DNA of 64,000 bases from Ulvibacterium sp. (GCF_028285715.1 NZ_JANQOO010000017.1:310001-374000); one strand, 5' to 3'. Counted from the first letter of the stretch, positions 36,064 through 45,496 are shown. Numbers and translations: made by a program. The notes: generated by a model not told the origin, from the letters alone.

Positions 36064-38352
36064 TCATACATACTTATTGTACTCTTCTTTGATAACGTCT
36101 CTTAAATGCACAAAGTTTTCATTCTTGTTTGTAGTAAACTGAACTGCCTTTTCTATTTCCCTTAATGCATTGGATAATTTGTCTTTTTTCTTCTGTTCTG
36201 ATGCTTGCTTAGCTACAAGACTTTTATACTCCTCATACTCTAAATATGCCTCTGTTTCAAAATATTCCGGGAAATCCATCCACTTTATCTTATCAATTCG
36301 TTTTTTCAGGAGTTCTATAAAATACCTTGACTCTTCAAGATTGTAAATATCGGATCCTTCAAAACAGTAATAATAACTAATCGTGTTAATAATACTAGTA
36401 ATCATGTGTGGCCTCAAATCCAATTCGAATTCCTCATAAAGCTTTTTTGCTTTTAGCGCATCTTCAAGAGCACTTTTTAGACTTTTGCTTACACCTGTTA
36501 AATCTCTTTCCATATACATCGAAAAACAATTTAAGGACCTACCATGAAAAAATCGAGGGTCATCTCCAAAACTTGCAATTGCCGCGGTAGCAATTGTATT
36601 CGCCTCATCAAATTTTTTACTCCTTCTTAAACACCATATTGCCAACATATAGAAATCCTTTTCAAATTCTGAAACATCAATTTTTGAAATAGTTTTATAA
36701 TTGGGGATTTTCATTCTTAGAATATCCAAGGCATGATCTGAGGCATGCTCGTCTCCCAAATTCTTACCCCAACAACAAATTAACAGTGTCCGTATTATCT
36801 CATGTTCAAAATCAATTTGTTGGCTTTCTTCGTCTTTTTTGATGAATGCTCTTGTAAAATTCTGTAAGTTCAAAAACTTTTCTTTTACATCGCTTTTATA
36901 AGGACATGCTAGTATGAATTGAACTATACCTTCTAGAACAGTTTTATAAAATTCGTTCTTAATGGAACAAACCATTATTGGCAACTGCTGAAATACACCT
37001 TGAACAGTATCTCGCCCTTCTCGAAAATAGCTTCTGAAATCTGGGTCACTAGCCGAAATAATATCATACAGAACATAGTCGTAATTAAACTGCAGTTCGA
37101 ACAGATATAAACTGGATTTAGCATAATCACTTGCCACTTGCTTAATTTTCTTCTGTCCGTAGAACTTTTGAAGAATATGAATTACTATTCCATCACGTTC
37201 TTCTAGGTGCTTTACTCTACTTAGTTCATTTAAAAATCTTTTGTAATCTTGAAATTTGTTCGTAAATATCTTAAGGTTTTCATGTCTTTCACGGGCTCTT
37301 GAAATTTTGCTATGAAGAAACAGTCTCTCTGGAGAAAATCTTTCAAAATCGTACCTAGTATCCTTTTTTAAGAGTTTTACTCGTTTTTTTATAACTCTTT
37401 TAAGAATTTCAAGATTTTCTTTTTTCTTCTGAAAATTGTTAGTTTCATTTAACACCATTTTTGCGAACAATTGTGCTCTTGTTCTTCTTATATTAATTAT
37501 GTTTTCATTAAGTCTGACACTTCCGTTTTTCACTTCCGGAAAATCAAAAATTCGTCTGCTCCGTTCATTGGACGACAAATAGAGTATAATAATTTTTTCG
37601 GCAAACAACTTCTTGTTAATTTGTAAAACTCTGTCAATTACTAAAGCATCATTTTTCAAAGACTTTTTCATTCTGATATAGTCCAAATAGTTCTTTTTAT
37701 CCTTCAGATGGGCTTTATCATAATGATCCATTATTTTTTTAGCCAAAGGTGATTCAATAGTATTTTTAAACTTCGCAGTAATTGATTTTGAATCTATTTC
37801 ATTATTACCTGCGTCAAATTCTTTCAACATCATACGTCCATCCACAATTTGTTTCAACCGATTCACGCCCTGATTAAAAATGCCAAAGGCAATGGTAAGC
37901 AATGAACTTAGATTTGCTTTCAATTCATTTAGAAGTCCTTCGAAATCTGATGATTTCAGGAGTTCCAGGTTGTTAGAGTCGTATCCTGATAATGTGTAGA
38001 AATCATCTAACTGATTGATAAGTATGTTATCTTTATTGGCAAGTCTACTTATTGATCTCAACTTGTTTTTAATTTCGCTATAATACTCGTCCATAAGAAT
38101 AGGTTTATTCTTATGAATGTGAAAGACTTCTGAAAGAGCTATTTGATTGTCAATGATTTCATGAAAAGAATAGTCATCCGCTTTTGTAGAATAAATTCCA
38201 AAAGGAAAGCAATAATCAAGTAAGTCGAATGTATCTACAACATAAAAAAAGGAAAAACCCTTTTCTAAAAGTTCTAACTCAATCAATAATTCCTCAATAT
38301 CACCATCAGTAAGGTGATATATAATCGAATCATTTTTGGTGTAACCATTCAT
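36064..38352 (-). CDS. Large unknown protein, possible PIN-like N terminus and helical repeats
   Basis: A 762-residue cytosolic protein, last gene of the eight-gene operon. The N-terminal 130 residues contain FFYVVDTFDLLDYCFPFG (about 35-52) and LMDEYYSEI (about 92-100). The Asp after the hydrophobic strand and the later Glu resemble a PIN-like nuclease fold, though this is only pattern reading. The rest is helical, Lys/Glu-rich, and from about 540 looks like TPR-type repeats (AIWCLRRSKKFDEANTIA, FFHGRSLNCF). It overlaps the upstream gene by 23 bases. It may be a sensor, scaffold or effector of the operon. Confidence 0.55.
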   Translation of the reverse strand: MNGYTKNDSIIYHLTDGDIEELLIELELLEKGFSFFYVVDTFDLLDYCFPFGIYSTKADDYSFHEIIDNQIALSEVFHIHKNKPILMDEYYSEIKNKLRSISRLANKDNILINQLDDFYTLSGYDSNNLELLKSSDFEGLLNELKANLSSLLTIAFGIFNQGVNRLKQIVDGRMMLKEFDAGNNEIDSKSITAKFKNTIESPLAKKIMDHYDKAHLKDKKNYLDYIRMKKSLKNDALVIDRVLQINKKLFAEKIIILYLSSNERSRRIFDFPEVKNGSVRLNENIINIRRTRAQLFAKMVLNETNNFQKKKENLEILKRVIKKRVKLLKKDTRYDFERFSPERLFLHSKISRARERHENLKIFTNKFQDYKRFLNELSRVKHLEERDGIVIHILQKFYGQKKIKQVASDYAKSSLYLFELQFNYDYVLYDIISASDPDFRSYFREGRDTVQGVFQQLPIMVCSIKNEFYKTVLEGIVQFILACPYKSDVKEKFLNLQNFTRAFIKKDEESQQIDFEHEIIRTLLICCWGKNLGDEHASDHALDILRMKIPNYKTISKIDVSEFEKDFYMLAIWCLRRSKKFDEANTIATAAIASFGDDPRFFHGRSLNCFSMYMERDLTGVSKSLKSALEDALKAKKLYEEFELDLRPHMITSIINTISYYYCFEGSDIYNLEESRYFIELLKKRIDKIKWMDFPEYFETEAYLEYEEYKSLVAKQASEQKKKDKLSNALREIEKAVQFTTNKNENFVHLRDVIKEEYNKYV

Positions 38353-39526
38353 CTTTCTTGTAATAGTTATTAAGATAGTTTATTATTATGTTACAATAAG
38401 CTATTTCTCTAGGTTTCTTATATGGAATCATTCCTATTTGCGGTTGAAACTTACTACGCAAATGCTTTTCATTCAAATAAGAATAGATAATATACTTGTC
38501 TCTATTCTGAGGACTTGGTACATCATCAGTTGAATCTTCATAAAGGAAGTCTTGTACCTCCTTTTGCCCTGGTTCAACTTTGATATACTTGGACCAAAAT
38601 TTGGAGCTGCTAACTCTAATAAAGTATCTACCGAATATAAAATCCACTTCCTCCTCTAAATTTAGATTTGAATTGATTATAAATACCATCACTTTGGAAA
38701 TTAATGAGGCGGAGATGAGGTTAAATTCAGAATGAATCATAAAAGCAAGTAATACTTTATGTGAGCTTTCAAAATGAGATAATAAGATTTTGGAAGCCCA
38801 CTCATTCAAAGTGGTATCTTCAAAAGCCCCAATAAATTCATCTTTGTTTTCAACTTTATCGATAAAGTACTCAAGAATTCTTCCAGCCCCATAATTATAA
38901 ATGAATTCCTTCATACCATCTATTAAGATCTCCAAGTGCTCCTTTGGAAGTTTATTAGAGCTATTAAAATGATAATCAAGAAGAATTAAAAAATACTCGA
39001 TATTATAGGTCTTGAAAAGCCTTAATATTTCGATTTTTTCTTGATTAAACTTGGTTCTTACCCCAAGATTTAAAAGAAATTCCCATACATGTTTTGAAGT
39101 TTTTCTGTTATCTGACGACTGAGCACTTTGTAAGCAAGAAACTGAAAAGTAAGTGCCAATAAGGAGAGCCCTATTACTAATATTGTGGTGAAATGAATTT
39201 ATGAACTTACCGTCTGCTATCATTGATTTAAGCTGATATTCTACTTGATAAGGTTTGGCTTTTTCAAAAAGCTTAAGAATCATAAAAACCCTATAGTCAT
39301 CCTTAACACTTTTATTACTTTCATTTTCCAATAGGGATTGTAAGCATTTTATGAAGTCCTCAGTCTTAAAGTTCTCTGCCAAATAAAGGTATAAATCCAG
39401 CAATGCTTCTTGATCAAGGCTTTTTCCTGATTGCAAAGACGGCACCAACTCCAATTCCTCAGAAAAAAAGGCCTCAACCCATTTATTCCAATTATCAATG
39501 TTAAAATCTAAAAAATCCTTATGCAC
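38330..39526 (-). CDS. Unknown helical protein of the peptidase/MBL operon
   Basis: A 398-residue soluble protein without signal or catalytic motif that I recognise. It appears alpha-helical throughout, with HEAT/TPR-like spacing of Leu and Ala (LLDLYLYLAENFKTEDFIKC, ILLSHFESSHKVLLAFMIHS). A hydrophobic pattern without a true membrane helix recurs. It overlaps both neighbours (8 bases upstream, 23 bases downstream), so its translation is coupled to theirs. A scaffold or adaptor role is inferred from composition only. Confidence 0.5.
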   Translation of the reverse strand: MHKDFLDFNIDNWNKWVEAFFSEELELVPSLQSGKSLDQEALLDLYLYLAENFKTEDFIKCLQSLLENESNKSVKDDYRVFMILKLFEKAKPYQVEYQLKSMIADGKFINSFHHNISNRALLIGTYFSVSCLQSAQSSDNRKTSKHVWEFLLNLGVRTKFNQEKIEILRLFKTYNIEYFLILLDYHFNSSNKLPKEHLEILIDGMKEFIYNYGAGRILEYFIDKVENKDEFIGAFEDTTLNEWASKILLSHFESSHKVLLAFMIHSEFNLISASLISKVMVFIINSNLNLEEEVDFIFGRYFIRVSSSKFWSKYIKVEPGQKEVQDFLYEDSTDDVPSPQNRDKYIIYSYLNEKHLRSKFQPQIGMIPYKKPREIAYCNIIINYLNNYYKKDEWLHQK

Positions 39527-40427
39527 TTTTTGCTCTTTTGAAAGATTCGCTAATCAACGCTTTTCTATCATTGCCTATAAAAGAATAAATGTCTATTTCT
39601 TCAATGAAGATTTTTATTTTTTCTTCCTTAGGCTTAAAAAAAACCTGTTCAAGTTGCGAGACTCCCAGACCATCAATACTAAAGGAAGAACCGAACTCAT
39701 GTTTTTCTGGACTGGACAAGTAATTATCATTTTCGTATTTCCAATTATTGTCAAAAACAGATGGTTTACCAACACGTGAAAATGAAATATTCATTGGTAA
39801 TTGAATATGAAAAACTCTCCAACCATCTTTATAATGAGTTAAGCCAAGTTCATTAACAAGAATCTGGACCAATTTCTTAGTATCGTTTTTACCAGTAAGT
39901 TTAGCAACTCTCTCCTGTATTTGATTAAAGTCTTCTGTTTTCATTAACCATCCAGAACTCCTCTTATTGGTCCAAAATGAAAAATCGACCTCCAGTTTTT
40001 TATTCTCATCTAGTACGTTTTCCATTATATAGTCTAAATCATTCCCGTACTTATTCCCGAAATTCTTTTGAATTAAATAAAGAAGCTCGTCTCCGTAAAG
40101 TATTCTAGAATAAACATACCTACTTTTTGCTCTAAAGGAGGAATAACATACAAATCGATCCATCCCTTTGATTTTGTTTAAAGTCAAGGCAAAAATCTGT
40201 TGAGAGTCAGAGAATTTCAAAGGAAGTTCGTTAAAAAGCAATACCAACATTTTTTTATTGATTGAATTACTTTTTAGGTCTATATAGAGACATATTCCCA
40301 GTCTCATTCCTTCCGTTGAATACTGTAAGCCCTCAAGCCAGTTTGCGAATCTTTTTTGAATCTCTACACTTTTTAAGTGAGGACTAATACTTTGCCTTAA
40401 ATAATCCAGAATTTCGTTCCAACTCAT
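39519..40427 (-). CDS. Unknown protein of the peptidase/MBL operon
   Basis: A 302-residue soluble protein. The N-terminal half is helical (RFANWLEGLQYSTEGMRLG, KSRYVYSRILYGDELLYLIQ). The second half has mixed strands (GWRVFHIQLPMNISFSRVG) and a C-terminal basic helix. No family is recognised. It follows the outer-membrane-barrel gene by 58 bases and overlaps the next gene by 8, so it is part of the same transcript. Function unknown. Confidence 0.5.
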   Translation of the reverse strand: MSWNEILDYLRQSISPHLKSVEIQKRFANWLEGLQYSTEGMRLGICLYIDLKSNSINKKMLVLLFNELPLKFSDSQQIFALTLNKIKGMDRFVCYSSFRAKSRYVYSRILYGDELLYLIQKNFGNKYGNDLDYIMENVLDENKKLEVDFSFWTNKRSSGWLMKTEDFNQIQERVAKLTGKNDTKKLVQILVNELGLTHYKDGWRVFHIQLPMNISFSRVGKPSVFDNNWKYENDNYLSSPEKHEFGSSFSIDGLGVSQLEQVFFKPKEEKIKIFIEEIDIYSFIGNDRKALISESFKRAKSA

Positions 40428-40485
40428 AATCTAAACGGATTTTTCGAAAACACCGAAAAGCACAATTGAATAGTATCCAACTAGC

Positions 40486-41385
40486 TCAAAATTTGACATT
40501 CAACTTAAGTGAAGAGGTTTCGATTAAGTTATATCGACCCTCATTATCATAGCCATTTTTATATTCATATCCCAAACCAACTGACTCTTGATTACCAGGG
40601 TAGTAATTAAGGGACAAAATGAAAACTGGCAATGATTTCCTAATATCTGACCCTGAACTTAGATTTCTTCGAAATGTGTAATCAAGATTTAGCTGTAAGT
40701 CCTGAGGAATTACCCAGCTCTCAATGAAAACCCTAAAAAAGTAAGTGGTGAATTCCTCTACTTCTCCATCGACTAATAAGTCAGGAATCCTATTATACTC
40801 AACTCCTAAATAAGGATAATATCGCCCTAAAAAATCGTCATTGTTGTTCCGAAAATCCGACCCTGGCATAAATTTATAGTTACTTACAAAAGAAATGTTC
40901 CCCGATAACTTCGTTTCGTAAACATTGTCAATGAAATTTCTTTTAAAGGAAGAGATTCCCTGAAAATATGGGGACAATTTAACCCCGGGGTTATCAAGAG
41001 CCTCGTCCAAGTCTGGACTTTTAAGGGCAAATGGAATCCATTCTAGATTAATCCCCCCATCCAGTTTATCCTTAATATCTGTGGTATCAGTCGATTTATG
41101 CCATTCTACCTTAGGATAGATGATTAAGGCCATTGGCTTGTTAACAAATAGTTCAAACTCTGAAATTTTAAAAGCTAAATCTACATTTAAAAAATCATTA
41201 TCCGATTTGTGATTCTCCCGAAAGAAAATGCTTGCTGGTTTCTGTTCATTTTTGGAACCATCAAACGTATTTCTTACACTAAAACTATGTTTCTCGAACC
41301 ATTCTTCAAGTTTAGAAAGAAACGAATTTTGTGAAAACGAATAGTTTGTCACAAGAAACAGAACATAGAAGACAACTTTTTTCAT
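40486..41385 (-). CDS. Outer-membrane beta-barrel-like protein
   Basis: A 299-residue protein with a clean signal peptide (MKKVVFYVLFLVTNYSFSQ, cleavage after residue 19). The mature part has repeated aromatic-alternating strands and ends in LKLNVKF with a terminal Phe, the usual signal for barrel insertion. A phospholipase-A1-like barrel was considered, but the His-Ser catalytic pair was not found. It is the only exported member of the operon. Its start overlaps the stop of the 87-residue gene by 4 bases. It could be the target membrane component or a pore. Confidence 0.6.
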   Translation of the reverse strand: MKKVVFYVLFLVTNYSFSQNSFLSKLEEWFEKHSFSVRNTFDGSKNEQKPASIFFRENHKSDNDFLNVDLAFKISEFELFVNKPMALIIYPKVEWHKSTDTTDIKDKLDGGINLEWIPFALKSPDLDEALDNPGVKLSPYFQGISSFKRNFIDNVYETKLSGNISFVSNYKFMPGSDFRNNNDDFLGRYYPYLGVEYNRIPDLLVDGEVEEFTTYFFRVFIESWVIPQDLQLNLDYTFRRNLSSGSDIRKSLPVFILSLNYYPGNQESVGLGYEYKNGYDNEGRYNLIETSSLKLNVKF

Positions 41386-41645
41386 TGACCTATTCTCTGG
41401 ATTACCAATTCATAGGTCTTCTTTACGTCTAAATCCTTTTTTCGCAGTTCTTTGACAAGTATTGTAGCTGAGGGATTATGTGATTTGATGTAACCTCTCA
41501 AGGATAAAGCCAAAAAAGCAAGCTTCGCATCATCAAATTTTAAGGGGTGCTTTTTTAAAACATATTCATCTTTAATCCTATTAGGATTAATGCCTGTATG
41601 AGAACCTATATAGGCCTTTACATCTTTGATAACCTTTTGACTCAT
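41382..41645 (-). CDS. 87-residue adaptor-like helical protein
   Basis: A small soluble protein of about four helices. The spacing (VIKDVKAYIGSHTGINPNRI, then LKKHPLKFDDAKLAFLALSL, then VKELRKKDLDV, then TYELVIQRI) resembles an acyl-carrier-type or death-like four-helix bundle. The site where a carrier protein has DSL with the prosthetic Ser reads KFDDAK, so it should not carry a phosphopantetheine arm. It lies between the MBL and barrel genes, overlapping the latter by 4 bases. I suggest an adaptor or interaction domain, with low certainty. Confidence 0.5.
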   Translation of the reverse strand: MSQKVIKDVKAYIGSHTGINPNRIKDEYVLKKHPLKFDDAKLAFLALSLRGYIKSHNPSATILVKELRKKDLDVKKTYELVIQRIGQ

Positions 41646-41694
41646 TATACTTCTAATTATATCATTATTAAGTAGCTCCCTTAAATTTCAAATA

Positions 41695-42945
41695 CTAAAC
41701 TTCCAAACTAAATGAACTTCTTCCTTTCGGCATAAAGAAAAAACTCATCTTTCCTCTACTTGACTTAGCCCTTTTTTGTACATAGTCCCTTAGCTTTTTC
41801 ATATGCCTAGATTCGTCACCTGAAGTGTTACTTTCACTACTGTTAAACCAAAGCTTAAATTTATTGCTTACCTCTTCATTGGGGCTTCTGTTTTTGGCAA
41901 TCCCTATTCTGGAATCAATGATAGTCTTCACGACTTCTAAGTCTGGATTTTCGTGTGATCCATTGCCACAAAAAACATAATTGTCAGCAGTAATTGATTT
42001 GCAAAAAGACAAGTCTATATTATGCTCAGAACCGTGATGTTGAACTTTTAGTAGATTTAAATGTAGGCGTCCATTTCTATCAAGTTTCCTGTTCACTTTT
42101 AAACCTTTCAAAATATCCTTTGCATGACCATCCCCAGTAAACAATGCAGTTTTGCCATCTTCTTCTATTAAAAACATTATTGAAGCTAGATTGGGAGTCG
42201 AAACTTTACTTCGTATACCTAGTTCACTTAAGCTCATTGCTTCTGTTCTACCTGCATTTCCCAATAGATCAGAATCTTCCTCAGCCTTCCTCCTAAGCCG
42301 AGCAATAACACTTCGGCTTTCTCTTAACCATTTGTTCCACTCATGTCTTAACCTATCCAAATCATCTTTGAAAGGACCAATTATAATAATATTGCTTCCA
42401 CCTATTGCCTGTTTTGCTGAACTCCTATCATAATAAACGAGCTTGCCATTGAACTCTTTATTCAATGGGATATGAAGCTGAGAAGGTCTTAGCCTATTAG
42501 AAAGTAGTATCGCTTCTCTTTTGCTGTGAAATAAATTAGAATTTGACATATTTGTCAACGAATGAATAGCCGAAGCTGCGGCTAACATATCTTCGATTCT
42601 ACCATCATTCTCTAAAACACTATCATTAAATGCATTATGCCAAACTGATAAAACATTAGGAGGTTTGGGAAGGTTGGGTTTCTTAAACCTTCGATTATTC
42701 TGTGTCGTTTGGTAATCGTAAACACGCCATTTCATAATATGCTTCATCATCTCAAGTATTCCTTGTATGTGATCCTGGTCAATATGTGATACACATAACA
42801 AGTCAAGCGTCTTACCCTCAAGAAATTTGGAAACGTACTTATTATAGGACTTAGCCATTCCCCCATCAATCAGAATCATCTTCTCATCTTTCCCTTGATA
42901 AAGCACACAATCGCCCTTGTCAGATTGAAAAACTCTTACTACCAT
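41695..42945 (-). CDS. ComEC-type metallo-beta-lactamase-fold hydrolase
   Basis: A 416-residue protein. The MBL fold is clear: QSDKGDCVLY and ILIDGG at the start, the metal motif HIDQDH (about 55-60), TGDGHAKDI, and LLKVQHHGSEHN late in the chain. This arrangement is close to the soluble MBL domain of ComEC/Rec2, a nuclease or phosphodiesterase type. No signal or membrane segment is present. It overlaps the subtilisin gene by 7 bases, so the two are translationally coupled. It may degrade nucleic acid or a nucleotide signal, and is the likeliest effector or signal-processing enzyme of the operon. Confidence 0.8.
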   Translation of the reverse strand: MVVRVFQSDKGDCVLYQGKDEKMILIDGGMAKSYNKYVSKFLEGKTLDLLCVSHIDQDHIQGILEMMKHIMKWRVYDYQTTQNNRRFKKPNLPKPPNVLSVWHNAFNDSVLENDGRIEDMLAAASAIHSLTNMSNSNLFHSKREAILLSNRLRPSQLHIPLNKEFNGKLVYYDRSSAKQAIGGSNIIIIGPFKDDLDRLRHEWNKWLRESRSVIARLRRKAEEDSDLLGNAGRTEAMSLSELGIRSKVSTPNLASIMFLIEEDGKTALFTGDGHAKDILKGLKVNRKLDRNGRLHLNLLKVQHHGSEHNIDLSFCKSITADNYVFCGNGSHENPDLEVVKTIIDSRIGIAKNRSPNEEVSNKFKLWFNSSESNTSGDESRHMKKLRDYVQKRAKSSRGKMSFFFMPKGRSSFSLEV

Positions 42946-45002
42946 CTTTTAGTAATATCAGTATTCTTGTTTATTTTTTTTGCATGCTCAATACAAGCCT
43001 CTACATCTACTACACCATAACCAGAATCGTTGTCCCAATCATAACTCATTCCTGGTAGTGGCCTAGCTGTACATTTAAGAATGCCAATTATTTGAGAAGC
43101 TGTTAAGTTTCTTTCTTCCTTAAACATTAAGCCTATTACTCCACATACAAACGGACTGGCCATACTAGTCCCAGTCATTTCAATCCACAAATCATCGTAA
43201 TCAAATCCATTAGCCGCTTGAACGTTTGTTCCAGGAGCAGCAACCTCTGGTTTAAATCTTTCATCTCTGGTTGGTCCAGGACTACTGGAAGAATTAATTG
43301 CATTATTAATTGGATTCAAATTTGCTACGCCTACCACTTCGTTAGCACAAGCGAGTGAACCTATAGAATAGTCATTCACATTGGAAGTATCTGTAAAGTA
43401 TGAAGGGAAAAACCATTTTGTGCCACCAAAGAAATTTGTTTCTTCATATTGAAAAACGTCATCTCTTTCTATCCACCCATGAAAGCTACCATCTCGAATT
43501 TGCCTCCCATATAAGCGTACCTTCCACATTCCATGAGGCACCCCTTTTATATTGTTCCTGTCTTCTAAGTCAGGTGTAAGATAAATCGCTATGTAATTAC
43601 TACCATTTGACGTATGATAAAGTTCATTATATATACTGACAAAACTTAAGTCGTTTAGTTGAAAATTTTCTATGTATTCTCCTGGTTCAATTGGCCCAAT
43701 CCACTCTTGACCTGGTGGTTTAAGCGAAATGGCAAATCGATCTTGTGAACTATACCATATTTCCAGTTCATTTTCTGAAATATCTACAATACCGTCTCCC
43801 TTAACAATCCATTCGATGTCTTTCTCCAATCCATTCGCAGGTATTCTTCCAGACGTATGAATTCTTCCCATGAAGTGACCTAAATCTTCTACATATTCTG
43901 GATTTTCTTGACCTGCATTCCCAGCGGCTACGCAAACACTTCGTCCGGGGATTTTTAGTTCAGAATCAATCCATCTACAAACCGGAGCCGATCCATCGTG
44001 AGCATGACCATTAGTACCTAGGCTAATGTTTATTGACACGGGTAATCCCATTTCATCACCGAGGCTCAGCAAATAATCAACTGCATTTGCTAATCTCGTT
44101 GAATCATAAAATGATTTCCTTCGATCGAAATCTCTATCAGTTAGATGTATTAAAACACCCGCAAGCAAGGAATTAGGGCAAACTCCCGAATTACCACCTG
44201 CTATACTAGCCACATGAGTACCATGAGATCCTGGGATCATTGTAGATTGAGGCTCCAATTCATAAGCTGGAACTTTATATTCATTTGAACTTTCAATTGC
44301 GGAATTCATTAGTTCATTTGTAAGCTCCGATCCATATCCAAAGTTTCCTCCTCTTGGAGACTCTCTATGGGTTCCTCCTTGGTCCCAAATGGATATAAAT
44401 CTGGTATTACCATTTTTATCCAAAAAGTCCGGATGTGAAAAATCAAATCCTTCTACATCAATAATTCCAATTAAGACATTGGACGATCCACTCTGGTCAT
44501 CAGCCAAAAAAGGAGGGGAAACTTTTAAATTGTTTTTTGTTGGTTTTCGTTTTTTTGGTTTAGGTATCTTCAATGTCTGTCCTAATTCAACATTAAAAAT
44601 ATTGTTGACCTCTTTATCATTTTCTAGTAAAATATCTAAGTCTAGAAGACTTATGTTGGCAATTACTATATTTCCTTTTCGATTTAATTCCCATTTTTCT
44701 TTCCTTATTTTATCAACAACCAAAGGATTGTATTCAATGAATACATTTAATTTAATATCTGACCATGAATTATAAATTTCTTTTTTGCTAGCTCCTTTAG
44801 ATTTTAGTTGTCCACCTGTAATCTCCATTTTTTCGCTTTCAAACTTTTTTTGCGTAAAAATTGGTGATGAATCTAACTTCATTGACTTCCGGATACCTAA
44901 AGAACTACTTAGTTCAGCCCGATTTTTATTTACATTTGGCCCTGCATTTGAATACATCCTAATTTTCGCATGACACTTTTTTGATGTTATTGAAGACTTC
45001 AT
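42939..45002 (-). CDS. Subtilisin-like serine peptidase (family S8) without signal peptide
   Basis: A 687-residue peptidase. The S8 triad is visible: Asp in GIIDVEG (about 178; the usual DTG/DSG is replaced by DVE), His in GSHGTHVAS (about 258), oxyanion Asn in AAGNAG (about 361) and Ser in GTSMASP (about 612). A basic 170-residue N-terminal region looks like a non-secretory regulatory domain, since there is no signal peptide. A beta-rich insert lies between His and Ser (about 380-560). It overlaps the MBL gene by 7 bases. A cytosolic subtilisin in an accessory operon suggests cleavage of a host or partner protein as a trigger. Confidence 0.88.
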   Translation of the reverse strand: MKSSITSKKCHAKIRMYSNAGPNVNKNRAELSSSLGIRKSMKLDSSPIFTQKKFESEKMEITGGQLKSKGASKKEIYNSWSDIKLNVFIEYNPLVVDKIRKEKWELNRKGNIVIANISLLDLDILLENDKEVNNIFNVELGQTLKIPKPKKRKPTKNNLKVSPPFLADDQSGSSNVLIGIIDVEGFDFSHPDFLDKNGNTRFISIWDQGGTHRESPRGGNFGYGSELTNELMNSAIESSNEYKVPAYELEPQSTMIPGSHGTHVASIAGGNSGVCPNSLLAGVLIHLTDRDFDRRKSFYDSTRLANAVDYLLSLGDEMGLPVSINISLGTNGHAHDGSAPVCRWIDSELKIPGRSVCVAAGNAGQENPEYVEDLGHFMGRIHTSGRIPANGLEKDIEWIVKGDGIVDISENELEIWYSSQDRFAISLKPPGQEWIGPIEPGEYIENFQLNDLSFVSIYNELYHTSNGSNYIAIYLTPDLEDRNNIKGVPHGMWKVRLYGRQIRDGSFHGWIERDDVFQYEETNFFGGTKWFFPSYFTDTSNVNDYSIGSLACANEVVGVANLNPINNAINSSSSPGPTRDERFKPEVAAPGTNVQAANGFDYDDLWIEMTGTSMASPFVCGVIGLMFKEERNLTASQIIGILKCTARPLPGMSYDWDNDSGYGVVDVEACIEHAKKINKNTDITKRW

Positions 45003-45031
45003 AGATTTTTACATGGTATTTATGTAACCGA

Positions 45032-45496
45032 TTATTTGTTTAGTTTAATAACTCCGCTAATCAAACTAAAGGCAACTAGAAAAATTGATCCAACAGCAGC
45101 GTTGTAATAATCTGGAATCAATGATGCACCGGTAGTAACATAAGACCATATCACGAAGGCAATAGTAGAAATAAACAAGTGAATTTGTTTTGGTTTTCCT
45201 TTTTCTGCTTGGTAGTTGAGATATATTGGGGTTAGCAAAAAGCAGAAAAAGAATATAATCCAGGCTACAGTTGTTTCAGTATTAGAAAGACTCCCCTGTG
45301 TGGTTTCATCAATCAACGGCACAAAACCAAACATTGCCAAATATCCCGCTATTACTTCTGCGGGAATCAAACTTGAGACCTTTTCTAGGTAACCTCTTAC
45401 ATTCTGATTGTTGTTTACTTCAGGGTGGTCGCCATCTGCAGTGGCTATTGTAGTTCTTCTTGGACTTGTAACTTTCTCATAATATAATCTGCTCAT
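45032..45496 (-). CDS. Small membrane protein, first gene of the operon
   Basis: A protein of about 154 residues from the ATG giving MSRLYYEK (a longer start at 45535 adds 13 residues). The N terminus is polar. Three to four membrane segments follow (about residues 46-62, 77-97, 106-123, 131-150). SSLIPAEVIAGYLAMFGF begins the first. It has no enzymatic motif. It is the first gene, 29 bases before the peptidase gene, and could be the membrane sensor or the membrane-acting part of the system. Confidence 0.6.
   Translation of the reverse strand: MSRLYYEKVTSPRRTTIATADGDHPEVNNNQNVRGYLEKVSSLIPAEVIAGYLAMFGFVPLIDETTQGSLSNTETTVAWIIFFFCFLLTPIYLNYQAEKGKPKQIHLFISTIAFVIWSYVTTGASLIPDYYNAAVGSIFLVAFSLISGVIKLNK

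Noticed and set aside
40486-41385. Outer-membrane phospholipase A1 for the barrel protein
   Set aside because: The overall length and barrel character fit loosely, but the catalytic His-Ser motif was not found.
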